DNA of 64,000 nucleotides. Source: Cyclobacteriaceae bacterium (GTDB lineage: Bacteria; Bacteroidota; Bacteroidia; Cytophagales; Cyclobacteriaceae). The notes under the pieces are model-generated. The model saw only the letters and a list, made by a program, of their open reading frames with translations. It made no database searches and had not been told where the DNA came from. The stretch spans positions 40,226 to 104,225 of the forward strand of contig JALHRJ010000010.1 in NCBI GenBank assembly GCA_022841475.1. The letters are read 5' to 3'. Below are positions 26,341-34,974 of this stretch, piece by piece; position 1 is the first letter of the stretch, and the number at the start of each line of letters is the position of its first letter. A program made the position numbers and the translations under genes.

Positions 26341-27350
26341 AAAGACTCGTTTAATTCTTGGAGTAAATTTGATTTCTGATTTTTAAGTAAAAGTTCTCCC
26401 ACTTTAAATCCAGCAACCTGTAGTTTCAAAATTGCAAGCAATCCTAAATAACCAAGTGTCTCCGACATAACCTTTGCCCTCCCATTTTTCATTGGAAAAC
26501 ATTTAATACCATTCTCGCTAAGGAACTCATAGTCAATACTTCCATAAAGATGTATTATCCCAATCCTGTCATTTATTTTTTGAATTCTATGCAGGTCAAA
26601 AATGGGATTTGTTCCCCCAAAATAGACTCGCTCCTCATCATAGTCGCAGATGAAGATAAAATCCAAATCAGCCACAACCTTCATTAAGCTGTCGACAGTA
26701 TTTGTCAAGTATAAATTCTTTGGACGTAAAAGCTCAAAGGCTCTGTATGCTTCTTTACCAAAATTGTCATCGGACCAAACTAAAATGCTGTTTTGAGAAA
26801 TTTCAAAATTACTGGCCAGAGCAAGTTTAAGACATAGTGCTCCAATCTTCTCAAATACTCTTATCGATGGATGATCTTCCCATGTTCCAGCCACTTTGAT
26901 GCCTCTTTGAAGACAGTATGGTACATCAACATCCTCTTTTCTATACTCCCAAGCCTCATACATTAAGGGTACTACAGCAGTAGACTTTAGGCTATCAATA
27001 AAAGATTTATTTATTGGCCTTAAAAAGCCTGAGTTCGTTACAATGTCTGCCGATCTAATTTGTTCTATTGGCCTAGTACTTGTTTCAATATTAATTCTGT
27101 CGGCTAATCCTAAATGATCAGCCAGCTTAAAACATTCATTTTTAATTTGTAGCGCCTTACCATACGCTGAATCACTTGTCCAAGCATTAACTTTCTTCGC
27201 TCCAGCTAAGGCGGCAATAATAGGAGTATAGATATAATTATGGGAACCAACTTCTGTCAAGATCTCGAATTCTCTCAGATTCAAAGACAAATCAACAATG
27301 GTTTCTTCAATAATAGATAAAGCTCTCCTGTGCTCAAATTCAAGCTTCAT
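26337..27350 (-). CDS. unrecognised two-domain Rossmann-like protein in the polysaccharide locus
   Basis: A 337-aa protein I do not recognise. No signal peptide or TM helix is evident. The first half reads like a nucleotide- or SAM-binding alpha/beta domain: LTEVGSHNYIYTPIIAALAG, then AKKVNAWTSDS and ADHLGLADRINIE, then ADIVTNSGFL. The second half looks like another Rossmann layer: NSILVWSDDNFGKEAYRAFE where a GxGxxG would be expected, and ADLDFIFICDYDEERVYFGG. The arrangement recalls two-domain 2-hydroxyacid dehydrogenases, but no catalytic set can be assigned. It overlaps the LpxD-like acyltransferase by 4 bp, so a shared sugar-modification step is plausible. Confidence 0.75.
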   Translation of the reverse strand: MKLEFEHRRALSIIEETIVDLSLNLREFEILTEVGSHNYIYTPIIAALAGAKKVNAWTSDSAYGKALQIKNECFKLADHLGLADRINIETSTRPIEQIRSADIVTNSGFLRPINKSFIDSLKSTAVVPLMYEAWEYRKEDVDVPYCLQRGIKVAGTWEDHPSIRVFEKIGALCLKLALASNFEISQNSILVWSDDNFGKEAYRAFELLRPKNLYLTNTVDSLMKVVADLDFIFICDYDEERVYFGGTNPIFDLHRIQKINDRIGIIHLYGSIDYEFLSENGIKCFPMKNGRAKVMSETLGYLGLLAILKLQVAGFKVGELLLKNQKSNLLQELNESL

Positions 27351-27448
27351 ATCTATTCATTTTTCCAAACAATACCTGCCATCACTCCAAATTCATTATA
27401 GACCAAAATTTAGCAAACATTGACAATTGTGCTGATCAATGTGCAAAA

Positions 27449-28432
27449 TCAATGCTTCAAAAATCTTCCCGAATAACAAGCTTCCTCTTCATGAAAAAAA
27501 GAGGTGCTTAGTTTACAATCATTAACCATCTTCTCGAATTCCTCCTTACTAAAGCGCTTGGCGTTACTGGGGGCATACCAATCATAATTCGTTGATTTAC
27601 TTAATTCAAACCCCCAATCTTCCTTCCAAAAGCATTTTAGAAAATTCCAATATATAAATCTTTGCAGATCATAATTGCCTCCTTTAATCCCTAATACAGG
27701 GATGTCTGGACAATAAAACGAAACTTTTAAATCGGAAAGGTTCTTGCCCAATTCGGTCAATTGTGAGGAAAACTCCCACATTTTTTCATCCGGTATGGAA
27801 TGTGTCTGGGTTCTAAAGTATTCGTCTACCAGCTCCCTTGGTAAAGCCTTTTTTCGATAAACATAACAAGCGAACTCTCCATTTTTCGAAGTTATCTCCG
27901 CTAAATGAGCAAATGTTTCTTCTGGCACTTCCGTATGCATTATTACCTGATCACATACAACAAAATCTATTGAGTTAGATTTGAATGGAGTACTTGCTAT
28001 ATCTCCTTGAATAAAAAACAGGTTATCATAACCAGTAAAATTTTTTGCCGCAAGATAAACTGCCTCTGAAATGTCTATTCCAATTACCAAAGATTCAGGT
28101 GCTAATCGTGCAAACCATGCCGCCTTGTAGCCGAGGCCGCAACCTGTGTCGATAATAATTTTTTTACTTCTTAAAAATTTGGCTAGATCATCTTCTGAGG
28201 TAAAACCATATAGCTTCAAAAACCATTCGAACTGAAACTCATAAAGCTTATTTACCTCCTTTAATTGTTCAACCTCTTTCCATTTGTCACTAAAAATGTC
28301 CTTTGTTTGTTGCTGATTAGTTTCAATACCCTTACCCTCATCGACTTGGATGAAGTTACTGCTTTTTAATAAAAACGGTTTTAGTATTATCCGCTTTAAT
28401 ATTTCCTCTCTGTGCATTTCAAAATTTTTCAT
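27449..28432 (-). CDS. class I SAM-dependent methyltransferase
   Basis: A 327-aa protein with a central methyltransferase fold: KIIIDTGCGLGYKAAWFARL (motif I), VIGIDISEAVYLAA (motif II acidic residue), FFIQGDIASTPF, and SIDFVVCDQVIMHT (motif IV). Long N- and C-terminal extensions (about 90 and 110 residues) without a clear family flank it. It overlaps the second asparagine synthase by 14 bp with this ATG; a second in-frame ATG at 28417 would remove the overlap. It probably methylates a sugar or a lipid-linked intermediate of the locus. A 98-bp gap after it (27351-27448) holds no clear promoter. Confidence 0.85.
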   Translation of the reverse strand: MKNFEMHREEILKRIILKPFLLKSSNFIQVDEGKGIETNQQQTKDIFSDKWKEVEQLKEVNKLYEFQFEWFLKLYGFTSEDDLAKFLRSKKIIIDTGCGLGYKAAWFARLAPESLVIGIDISEAVYLAAKNFTGYDNLFFIQGDIASTPFKSNSIDFVVCDQVIMHTEVPEETFAHLAEITSKNGEFACYVYRKKALPRELVDEYFRTQTHSIPDEKMWEFSSQLTELGKNLSDLKVSFYCPDIPVLGIKGGNYDLQRFIYWNFLKCFWKEDWGFELSKSTNYDWYAPSNAKRFSKEEFEKMVNDCKLSTSFFHEEEACYSGRFLKH

Positions 28433-30308
28433 TATTCAAAAATAACCTACACCACCATTCGAAGTTCATGAAACTCCAAATTAGCAAGCGGTGATTAATA
28501 TGCTGATCAACGTGCTCTCGAACTATTTTTTCAATGTAGTCCTGATTGATAAACTCAGAAGATATCGTTTTCTTATTTAAAAGTAGCTCCTTTACATAAC
28601 TTGCATTCTCGCCACGATACCAACTTTCATCAGGTGCTGAAAAACCCTGCTTCTTGCGATTGACAATAGCCTCTGGAATAAAACCTTTCATTGCCTTACG
28701 CAAAACACTTTTTCCATCATCAAACTCCTGGTACGCCCGCGCTTTCTTTTTATCCTCATTTTCATCAATACGTTTCATGTTTTCCCACTGCCCTAACTTG
28801 TGTCGCACGGGTATTGTCTGAGCAAAATCAACTAAATCATTGTCTAAAAACGGGAATCGTTCCTCCAAACCATTGGCCATGGAAAGTTTATCGCCCACCA
28901 ATAACAAGCCTGATAAGAATGTTTTGATCTCAAAATACAAACTATTTTGTATGTGCTCTTCCGGAGAAGAATAGCGCAACTTAGAATTGAACTCAAATAC
29001 TCGTTCGAAAACCTGACGAGGTTCATTTAAATCTATTTTTGAATTAATGTAGGGGGTAAACAGTTTTGCTCGATCTCCGTCTGGCACTAACCGCTGCCAA
29101 AAATCATAGTATTGATTTAAAAAGTCTTTTTTGTCTAATGACTTGAATACGCGATAATAACGCCAGGGATATCCACCAAAAAGCTCGTCACCACCGGTGC
29201 CTTGCAAACACACTTTTACAAATTTCGATGCTAACCGCGAAATGTAATAATTTGGATAACTCATCCCAACCCGAAGGTCCTCTAAATGCCAAACTACACG
29301 TGGCAACGACCAACGTAAATCCCCAGCATTGATGATTTGTTCATAATGCTCGGTTTTAAAATGATTCGCCATCAACTCTGCGTCCCTTCTTTCATCGTAG
29401 TTCACTTCCACTCCTGTTGTTTCACTCATATCAAAGCCGCAGGTGAACGTAGTGAGTCGTGGAACGTGTTTAGATGCTACTGCAGTGATGGAGCCTGAAT
29501 CCATGCCCCCCGACAGGTAAGACCCAACGGGAACATCTGAAACCATTTGTCTTACTACGGCCTGACGAAAGAGCCTCTCTGTTTCCTGCACAGAATCCTC
29601 AAAGGTCATTGTGTTATCGGGAACACTAAAATCATAGTCCCACCAGCTTTGGTGCTTGATGTCTTTACTATTAGATGTAATTGCTACAGAATTAGCTGGA
29701 GGCAACATGGTAACCCCCTTGAAAAGAGTTCGAAACGTAAATAAATTCTGAAATGTAAAGTATTCATTCAAAGCACCGGCATCTAACTCAACAGAAAACC
29801 TAGGGAATTTCATGAATGATTTTATCTCTGATCCGAACAAAAGGGTCCTCCCATCAAACCAATAATAGAGAGGTTTAATACCAAACCGGTCTCTAAACAA
29901 ATGAAGCACTTGTGTTTTCCTGTTCCATGCGGCAATTGCAAACATGCCATTGAATCGTTTGATAACTTCAACACCATAAGCAGAAAGACCTTCCGTAATG
30001 ACTTCTGTATCTGTTGTTGTTAAAAACTCATGTCCTCGTGACCGCAGCTCTTGCTTAAGATCAAGGTAGTTGTAAATGCATCCGTTAAAAACAATCGTCC
30101 AGTTACCGTCCCGAGAGGTCATCGGCTGATTTGCTCTAACACTAGTATCAAGAATAGCTAACCGCCTATGGCCCAAAGCTATTGAACCTTCTATAAAATA
30201 TCCCTCTCCATCGGGACCCCGATGAGCAAGACTATTGTTCATAGCGCTTATTTCCTGATGAGCGACAGGTTCTCCAGACAGATTGTATATCCCTGAAATT
30301 CCGCACAT
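28419..30308 (-). CDS. asnB: asparagine synthase (glutamine-hydrolysing), second copy
   Basis: A 629-aa paralogue of the enzyme at 20722. Cys2 (MCGISGIYNL) is the glutaminase nucleophile; AHRGPDGEGYF and NGCIYNY follow. The PP-loop is SGGMDS at 266-271, with LQGTGGDELFGGYPWRYYRV further on. Compared with the first copy it has a Cys in the NGEIYNY motif and a longer synthetase domain with a lysine/acid-rich insert (DENEDKKKARAYQEFDD). Two divergent copies in one glycan locus suggest amidation of sugar acids rather than asparagine supply. It lies 3 bp from the DegT aminotransferase and overlaps the methyltransferase. Confidence 0.92.
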   Translation of the reverse strand: MCGISGIYNLSGEPVAHQEISAMNNSLAHRGPDGEGYFIEGSIALGHRRLAILDTSVRANQPMTSRDGNWTIVFNGCIYNYLDLKQELRSRGHEFLTTTDTEVITEGLSAYGVEVIKRFNGMFAIAAWNRKTQVLHLFRDRFGIKPLYYWFDGRTLLFGSEIKSFMKFPRFSVELDAGALNEYFTFQNLFTFRTLFKGVTMLPPANSVAITSNSKDIKHQSWWDYDFSVPDNTMTFEDSVQETERLFRQAVVRQMVSDVPVGSYLSGGMDSGSITAVASKHVPRLTTFTCGFDMSETTGVEVNYDERRDAELMANHFKTEHYEQIINAGDLRWSLPRVVWHLEDLRVGMSYPNYYISRLASKFVKVCLQGTGGDELFGGYPWRYYRVFKSLDKKDFLNQYYDFWQRLVPDGDRAKLFTPYINSKIDLNEPRQVFERVFEFNSKLRYSSPEEHIQNSLYFEIKTFLSGLLLVGDKLSMANGLEERFPFLDNDLVDFAQTIPVRHKLGQWENMKRIDENEDKKKARAYQEFDDGKSVLRKAMKGFIPEAIVNRKKQGFSAPDESWYRGENASYVKELLLNKKTISSEFINQDYIEKIVREHVDQHINHRLLIWSFMNFEWWCRLFLNNEKF

Positions 30309-30311
30309 TGG

Positions 30312-31451
30312 TTAAAGGCTCTTAATTACCTGAACGACATACTGGTAATCTTCTTCAGTCATTCGATTGTGTAATGGTATGGCCATTGAGAAGTTATTGG
30401 CATCCCGTGCACCAGGAAAGTCATCCGCTTTCAAGTCAAACTTATTCTTGTAATAATCAAGCATATGCACAGCATGTGTTCCTGGTCGAGTAGAAATACC
30501 AGCTTGTTGAAGTTTCTCCATGATGCCGTTCCGGTTCAACGGTGCTTTACTTTCATCTACCATCGTAACAAATGATTGCCAGCCATGCTGGTAATCAGAT
30601 CCAAAATTCGGCAACCGTAACCATGAAATATCCTTCAATTCATTTTTGTAATAAGTTGCCCAGATATTACGCTCATTAATGAATGTATCTAGCTTTTTAA
30701 GCTGCACCACACCTACGGATCCTTGTAGATCAGTCATGCGATAGTTGTAGCCCATAAGATTAAAGTTTGGCAAAATGTATGGCTTAGGGCCATGATGACG
30801 TTCCTCTTCAGAAATTGAAGCCCCATGATTGCGTAGAGACTTAATAACTTCTGCAAGCTTATCATCATTAGTAGTAACCATTCCTCCCTCACCGGTTGTT
30901 ATCGATTTTCTTGGGTGAAAGGAGAAACAACCAAGTGTGCCCAACCCACCAGCCGGAACACCTTTATAACCACTACCTGACGCACAAGCGCCATCTTCAA
31001 TCAAGGGAATATTTCCCGAAATTTTCTTAATAGCATCCATGTCGGCACAAAGGCCAAACAAGTGAACTGGAATAATTGCTTTAGTCTTACTTGTAATTCT
31101 TTTTTTGAGATCTTCAGTATCTATGTTAAATGTTCTTGGGTCTATATCAACAAAAACTACTTTAGCGCCCTGGTATAAAACAATATTAGCTGTTGAAACC
31201 CAGGTAAAAGCCGGCACAATAACTTCATCACCAGGCTTTATATCAAGTGCCACCACCGCCAGGTGTAAGGCAGTGGTTGCACTAGTAACGGCCATGGCGT
31301 GTTTCACCCCATGTCGTTCTCCAAAGTTCTGCTCAAACTCTCTAACCTTTGGTCCGGAAGTGAGCCACCCGGTCATCAAAGGTTCTTTGGTCGCTAACCA
31401 CTCCTCTTCTCCGGTTACCGGTAGGGAAATTGGAATACTTCTTTTGCTCAT
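30312..31451 (-). CDS. DegT/DnrJ/EryC1/StrS family sugar aminotransferase
   Basis: Start set at the ATG at 31451 (MSKRSIPISLPVTGEEEW, 379 aa), 16 bp after the preceding epimerase gene; the longer frame would overlap that gene. Seen: TSATTALHLAVVALDIKPGD (PLP phosphate site), PAFTWVSTANIVLYQGAKVV, IEDGACASG with the pyridine-contacting Asp, and SFHPRKSITTGEGGM with Schiff-base Lys182. The TGEGGM form is typical of the ArnB/PseC/PerA branch, which aminates C4 of 4-keto-6-deoxy sugar nucleotides. With rfbA and rfbB nearby, a dTDP- or UDP-4-amino-4,6-dideoxyhexose is a reasonable inference. Confidence 0.9.
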   Translation of the reverse strand: MSKRSIPISLPVTGEEEWLATKEPLMTGWLTSGPKVREFEQNFGERHGVKHAMAVTSATTALHLAVVALDIKPGDEVIVPAFTWVSTANIVLYQGAKVVFVDIDPRTFNIDTEDLKKRITSKTKAIIPVHLFGLCADMDAIKKISGNIPLIEDGACASGSGYKGVPAGGLGTLGCFSFHPRKSITTGEGGMVTTNDDKLAEVIKSLRNHGASISEEERHHGPKPYILPNFNLMGYNYRMTDLQGSVGVVQLKKLDTFINERNIWATYYKNELKDISWLRLPNFGSDYQHGWQSFVTMVDESKAPLNRNGIMEKLQQAGISTRPGTHAVHMLDYYKNKFDLKADDFPGARDANNFSMAIPLHNRMTEEDYQYVVQVIKSL

Positions 31452-31467
31452 CTGGTATGATTTTAAT

Positions 31468-32448
31468 TTAGTTTTTATCGACACCACTTGCGATCCTCCA
31501 GTCAATTAATCTTTGAAGTCCTTTCTCCAAGCTATACTTATGCCTAAAATTTAAATCATCAGTTGCTTTCTTAGCGGATCCAATCCGGTTTTTCACAAAC
31601 TGTCGCGCGTCATCGGCAGCATAGGGCTCGTACTTCACCTTCAACGAGGATTTTTTTAATCGAAGTATCGTCTCACACAAGTCTTTAACGGTAGTCTGAA
31701 CTTCTGTACCAACATTATAAAATCCACATTCAATTTTACTGATAAGTGCATCTATATTTGCTCTTGCCACGTCCTCTACATAGATGAAGTCATAGGCTTG
31801 AGAACCATCTCCATTAATTACGGGAGTTTCATTAGCGGCAATTTTATTTAGCATAATAGGAACCACGCCTGTGTAAACAGCATGCTGATCCTGCCCAGGC
31901 CCATAAACGTTCATATATCTTAGCCCAACCACCTTTAACCCGTAACGATCATTAAAAGCTGTGCACATCGCTTCGCCCGCTATTTTCGTAGCTCCATAAA
32001 AGTTTTTATTGTTGAAAGGATGATCTTCCGTCATGGGTACCTGAACTGCATCTCCATAAACAGAAGCAGAGGATGAATACACCAACTTTTTAACTTTATG
32101 CTTAACACAAGCTTCCAATACATTAAAAGTGCCCGCTATATTGACTTCAAATGCGGTTCGTGGAAAATCCTTGCAGTGTAACAACCACATAGCTGCCAGG
32201 TGGAAAACATAATCCATCCCTTCAATCGCCTTGTCCAAAATATCAAGATCTTTAACATCGCCACCAAAGGGAAATATAGAGCAACGAGGATCCGTGACCA
32301 CGTCCTTAATGTTCTCCATTTTGCCTCGGGCAAAGTTGTCGTAAATAATTACCTGTTTCACTGGATGCTTTAAAAGTTCCCGAACAACAAAACCTCCTAT
32401 AAAACCGGCTCCACCGATAACCAAAACCTTACTATCCTTTAAATCCAT
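31468..32448 (-). CDS. NAD-dependent epimerase/dehydratase (extended SDR)
   Basis: A 326-aa extended short-chain dehydrogenase. GGAGFIGGFVVRELL is the NAD-binding glycine motif; YSSSASVYGDAVQ supplies the catalytic Ser/Thr region and NFYGATKIAGEAM the YxxxK pair. GLRYMNVYGPGQDQH and VEDVARANI follow as in UDP-glucose 4-epimerase-like and dTDP-sugar enzymes. It lies between rfbB and an aminotransferase, so it probably acts on a nucleotide sugar before amination, by epimerisation or reduction. Because rfbD is absent, it is a candidate for a noncanonical reductase step, but its motifs look like an epimerase. Confidence 0.87.
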   Translation of the reverse strand: MDLKDSKVLVIGGAGFIGGFVVRELLKHPVKQVIIYDNFARGKMENIKDVVTDPRCSIFPFGGDVKDLDILDKAIEGMDYVFHLAAMWLLHCKDFPRTAFEVNIAGTFNVLEACVKHKVKKLVYSSSASVYGDAVQVPMTEDHPFNNKNFYGATKIAGEAMCTAFNDRYGLKVVGLRYMNVYGPGQDQHAVYTGVVPIMLNKIAANETPVINGDGSQAYDFIYVEDVARANIDALISKIECGFYNVGTEVQTTVKDLCETILRLKKSSLKVKYEPYAADDARQFVKNRIGSAKKATDDLNFRHKYSLEKGLQRLIDWRIASGVDKN

Positions 32449-32459
32449 ACTAAAACTAT

Positions 32460-33476
32460 TTATTTAACTATTGATTTTAAATACCATACAACTGTCTTCA
32501 ATATCCCGCTCTCAAAATTCTCTTCAGCCCTCCAGCCCAATTCATTTTCAATCTTGGAAGCATCTATAGCATAACGCTTATCGTGGCCAGCCCGATCTTT
32601 AACAAATGTAATTTGTTCATTATATGACTTGCCATCCGGCCTCGGCCTCTTACGATCCAAAATCTCACAAATAGTAGAGACAATCTGCATATTTGTTCGC
32701 TCGTTCCTGCCACCAATGTTATACGTTTCACCTGATTTACCCTTACCAAAGGCCAGATCAATTCCTTTAGCATGATCCAATACATACAACCAGTCTCTCA
32801 CATTCATACCATCTCCATAGATTGGAATGGGTTGGCCGCTTATTGCTTTGCAAATAATAGTTGGGATCAGTTTTTCGTTATGCTGTTTGGGTCCATAATT
32901 ATTGGAACAGTTTGTAGTCACTACATTTAATCCATAGGTATGAAAATAACTTCGCACCAATAAATCACTGCTTGCCTTGGAGGCAGAATAAGGACTATTA
33001 GGCGCATAAGGAGTAGTCTCTTTAAAAAGACCTTCTTTGCCCAAGGTTCCATACACTTCATCCGTAGAGACATGCAAAAACCTATTTCCATCGCATTCAG
33101 ATTTAAATTCAAAAGGCGCATTCATCCAACTTTTACGCGCAACATCCAGCAACGTAAAGGTTCCGTTGATATTGGTGCGAATAAACGCCTCAGGACCAGA
33201 AATCGAATTATCAACATGGGATTCAGCTGCAAAGTGAATCACACCATTAAAATTATACATGGTAAATAAGGATTCAACTAAGGCGCGATCACAAATGTCT
33301 CCTTTCACAAAGGTATAATTTGCATTCTCCTCAACCTCCGTAAGGTTTGTCAGGTTACCCGCATAGGTAAGCACATCCAGATTAACAATCTTATAGTCAG
33401 GATGACTACTCATAAAATAAGGTATGAAGTTCGACCCGATAAATCCAGCGCCTCCGGTTACTAGTATTGTTTTCAC
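32460..33476 (-). CDS. rfbB: dTDP-glucose 4,6-dehydratase
   Basis: A 338-aa extended SDR, the second enzyme of dTDP-deoxysugar synthesis, making dTDP-4-keto-6-deoxy-D-glucose. Seen: VTGGAGFIGSNFIPYF, NLDVLTYAGNLTNL, HFAAESHVDNSI, HVSTDEVYGTLG (catalytic Thr, Asp, Glu), SPYSASKASSDLL (YxxxK), RCSN-like TNCSNNYGPKQ, and GDGMNVRDWLYV. All family landmarks are present and the length is normal. It lies in the order rfbA-rfbC-rfbB (transcription order) in a compact operon. Confidence 0.96.
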   Translation of the reverse strand: MKTILVTGGAGFIGSNFIPYFMSSHPDYKIVNLDVLTYAGNLTNLTEVEENANYTFVKGDICDRALVESLFTMYNFNGVIHFAAESHVDNSISGPEAFIRTNINGTFTLLDVARKSWMNAPFEFKSECDGNRFLHVSTDEVYGTLGKEGLFKETTPYAPNSPYSASKASSDLLVRSYFHTYGLNVVTTNCSNNYGPKQHNEKLIPTIICKAISGQPIPIYGDGMNVRDWLYVLDHAKGIDLAFGKGKSGETYNIGGRNERTNMQIVSTICEILDRKRPRPDGKSYNEQITFVKDRAGHDKRYAIDASKIENELGWRAEENFESGILKTVVWYLKSIVK

Positions 33477-33486
33477 GTATTGTTAC

Positions 33487-34035
33487 TTAAAAATTAAAAT
33501 TGGCTTCAGCTAGTAAAGGAAGACTTTTATCCTTTTCAGACAGTATCAAACTTTCGCCCTGAAAAATATCCGCTAGACCTAATGAAGGATCGTTGAAACT
33601 AATGCCCCCATCGGCTTCCCGGTTATAAAATTCATCGGTCTTATAAAACACATCTGCATAGTCACTGAGAACTAAAAATCCATGGGCAAACCCTTTTGGA
33701 ACCAATAATTGTCTTTTATTGTCGGCAGAAAGTTCTAACGGAAAGTGTTTACCATACGTTGACTTTCCCTTTCTCAAGTCAACTACAATATCGATTATTG
33801 AACCCGATAAAACCCGAACGAGTTTGGTTTGAGCATAAGGAGTTTTTTGAAAATGAAGACCCCTCAATACTCGCTTTTTCGATCGTGATTGATTATCCTG
33901 GACAAAATTGATCTCAATACCATTTTCTGAAAGCGTCTTGCGACTATAGGATTCCATAAAATACCCTCTCTCGTCACCTATTACCTTGGGCTCCAGAATA
34001 AATAGATCATCAAATTCAGTAGGAATAATTTTCAT
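33487..34035 (-). CDS. rfbC: dTDP-4-dehydrorhamnose 3,5-epimerase
   Basis: A 182-aa cupin-fold epimerase that inverts C3 and C5 of dTDP-4-keto-6-deoxyglucose to give the L-rhamno form. Seen: [34 protein letters not shown] with catalytic His61, [51 protein letters not shown]. The double-epimerase motif set (RGLHFQ plus PKGFAHGF) argues against the FdtA-type ketoisomerases. It overlaps the start of rfbB's operon partner rfbA by 4 bp (34032-34035). The reductase RfbD that would finish dTDP-L-rhamnose is not in the window. Confidence 0.95.
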   Translation of the reverse strand: MKIIPTEFDDLFILEPKVIGDERGYFMESYSRKTLSENGIEINFVQDNQSRSKKRVLRGLHFQKTPYAQTKLVRVLSGSIIDIVVDLRKGKSTYGKHFPLELSADNKRQLLVPKGFAHGFLVLSDYADVFYKTDEFYNREADGGISFNDPSLGLADIFQGESLILSEKDKSLPLLAEANFNF

Positions 34036-34922
34036 TCACCAGTTCGCTTTTTAATTCGTTCATTCATTATTTTCATTAGGTATTGACCATATTGGTTTTT
34101 CAATAGTGGCTTTGCCAATTCAGCTAGTTGATCTTTGGTTATATATCCTTTGCGGAATGCTATCTCCTCAAGGCAAGCTACTTTTAATCCCTGACGTTCT
34201 TCGATGGACTCAACAAAATTAGAAGCTTGCAACATCGATTGATGGGTTCCGGTATCTAACCAAGCCATGCCTCTGCCCAACAATTTCACAGTAAGGGATT
34301 TCTCCTCGAGGTAAATTCTATTCAGATCCGTTATTTCAAGTTCTCCCCGTGGCGATGGCTTAACCTGCTTGGCTTTTTCTACTACCGTATTGTCATAAAA
34401 ATACAAGCCTGTTACCGCATAATTTGATTTCGGCAGTTTCGGTTTTTCTTCAATAGAAATAACCTGGTCGTTGTCATCAAACTCAACCACACCATAGCGC
34501 TCCGGGTCATTTACATAATAGCCGAATACAGTAGCACCGTTCTGAATCTTTCCAGCCTCTTCCAACAAACCTGAAAAACCATATCCGTAGAAAATGTTAT
34601 CTCCAAGCACGAGGCACGCTGAATCTCCATTAAGAAAAGTCTCTCCAATTAAAAAGGCTTGCGCAAGGCCATCCGGAGAAGGCTGCTCTCTATATTCCAG
34701 CTTAATTCCTAGTTGAGAGCCATCACCCAATAAATTCTGAAACAGAGGCAAGTCCTGAGGCGTAGAAATAATAAGGATCTCCCGAATATTTGCCAGCATC
34801 AATACAGATAAGGGATAATAAATCATGGGCTTGTCGTAGATAGGCAAAATCTGTTTTGAAACAGATTTTGTCAGCGGATACAACCGGGTGCCTGATCCCC
34901 CTGCCAAGATAATTCCCTTCAT
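34032..34922 (-). CDS. rfbA: glucose-1-phosphate thymidylyltransferase
   Basis: A 296-aa nucleotidyltransferase that couples glucose-1-phosphate and dTTP to dTDP-glucose. The N-terminal signature is [20 protein letters not shown] with [32 protein letters not shown] has the metal-binding Asp; [19 protein letters not shown] and [19 protein letters not shown] follow. Length and motifs are those of RmlA. It starts the rfb block; a weak TAACTTTA promoter element lies in the 52-bp gap upstream, between it and wlbA. Confidence 0.96.
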   Translation of the reverse strand: MKGIILAGGSGTRLYPLTKSVSKQILPIYDKPMIYYPLSVLMLANIREILIISTPQDLPLFQNLLGDGSQLGIKLEYREQPSPDGLAQAFLIGETFLNGDSACLVLGDNIFYGYGFSGLLEEAGKIQNGATVFGYYVNDPERYGVVEFDDNDQVISIEEKPKLPKSNYAVTGLYFYDNTVVEKAKQVKPSPRGELEITDLNRIYLEEKSLTVKLLGRGMAWLDTGTHQSMLQASNFVESIEERQGLKVACLEEIAFRKGYITKDQLAELAKPLLKNQYGQYLMKIMNERIKKRTGE

Positions 34923-34941
34923 GTTGATTTAAATTTGAGGG

Positions 34942-34949
34942 TAAAGTTA
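34942..34949 (-). promoter_or_regulatory. weak candidate -7 promoter element before rfbA
   Basis: The minus strand reads TAACTTTA here, one base off the TAnnTTTG consensus, 20 bp upstream of the rfbA start in the only sizeable gap of this stretch. I see no good -33 element, so this is tentative. Confidence 0.25.
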
Positions 34950-34974
34950 CAAAAAGAGACTGGATGTGACTTTA

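Noticed and set aside
33487..34035. FdtA-like 3,4-ketoisomerase
   Set aside because: [14 protein letters not shown] and the catalytic His set are those of the RfbC double epimerase.
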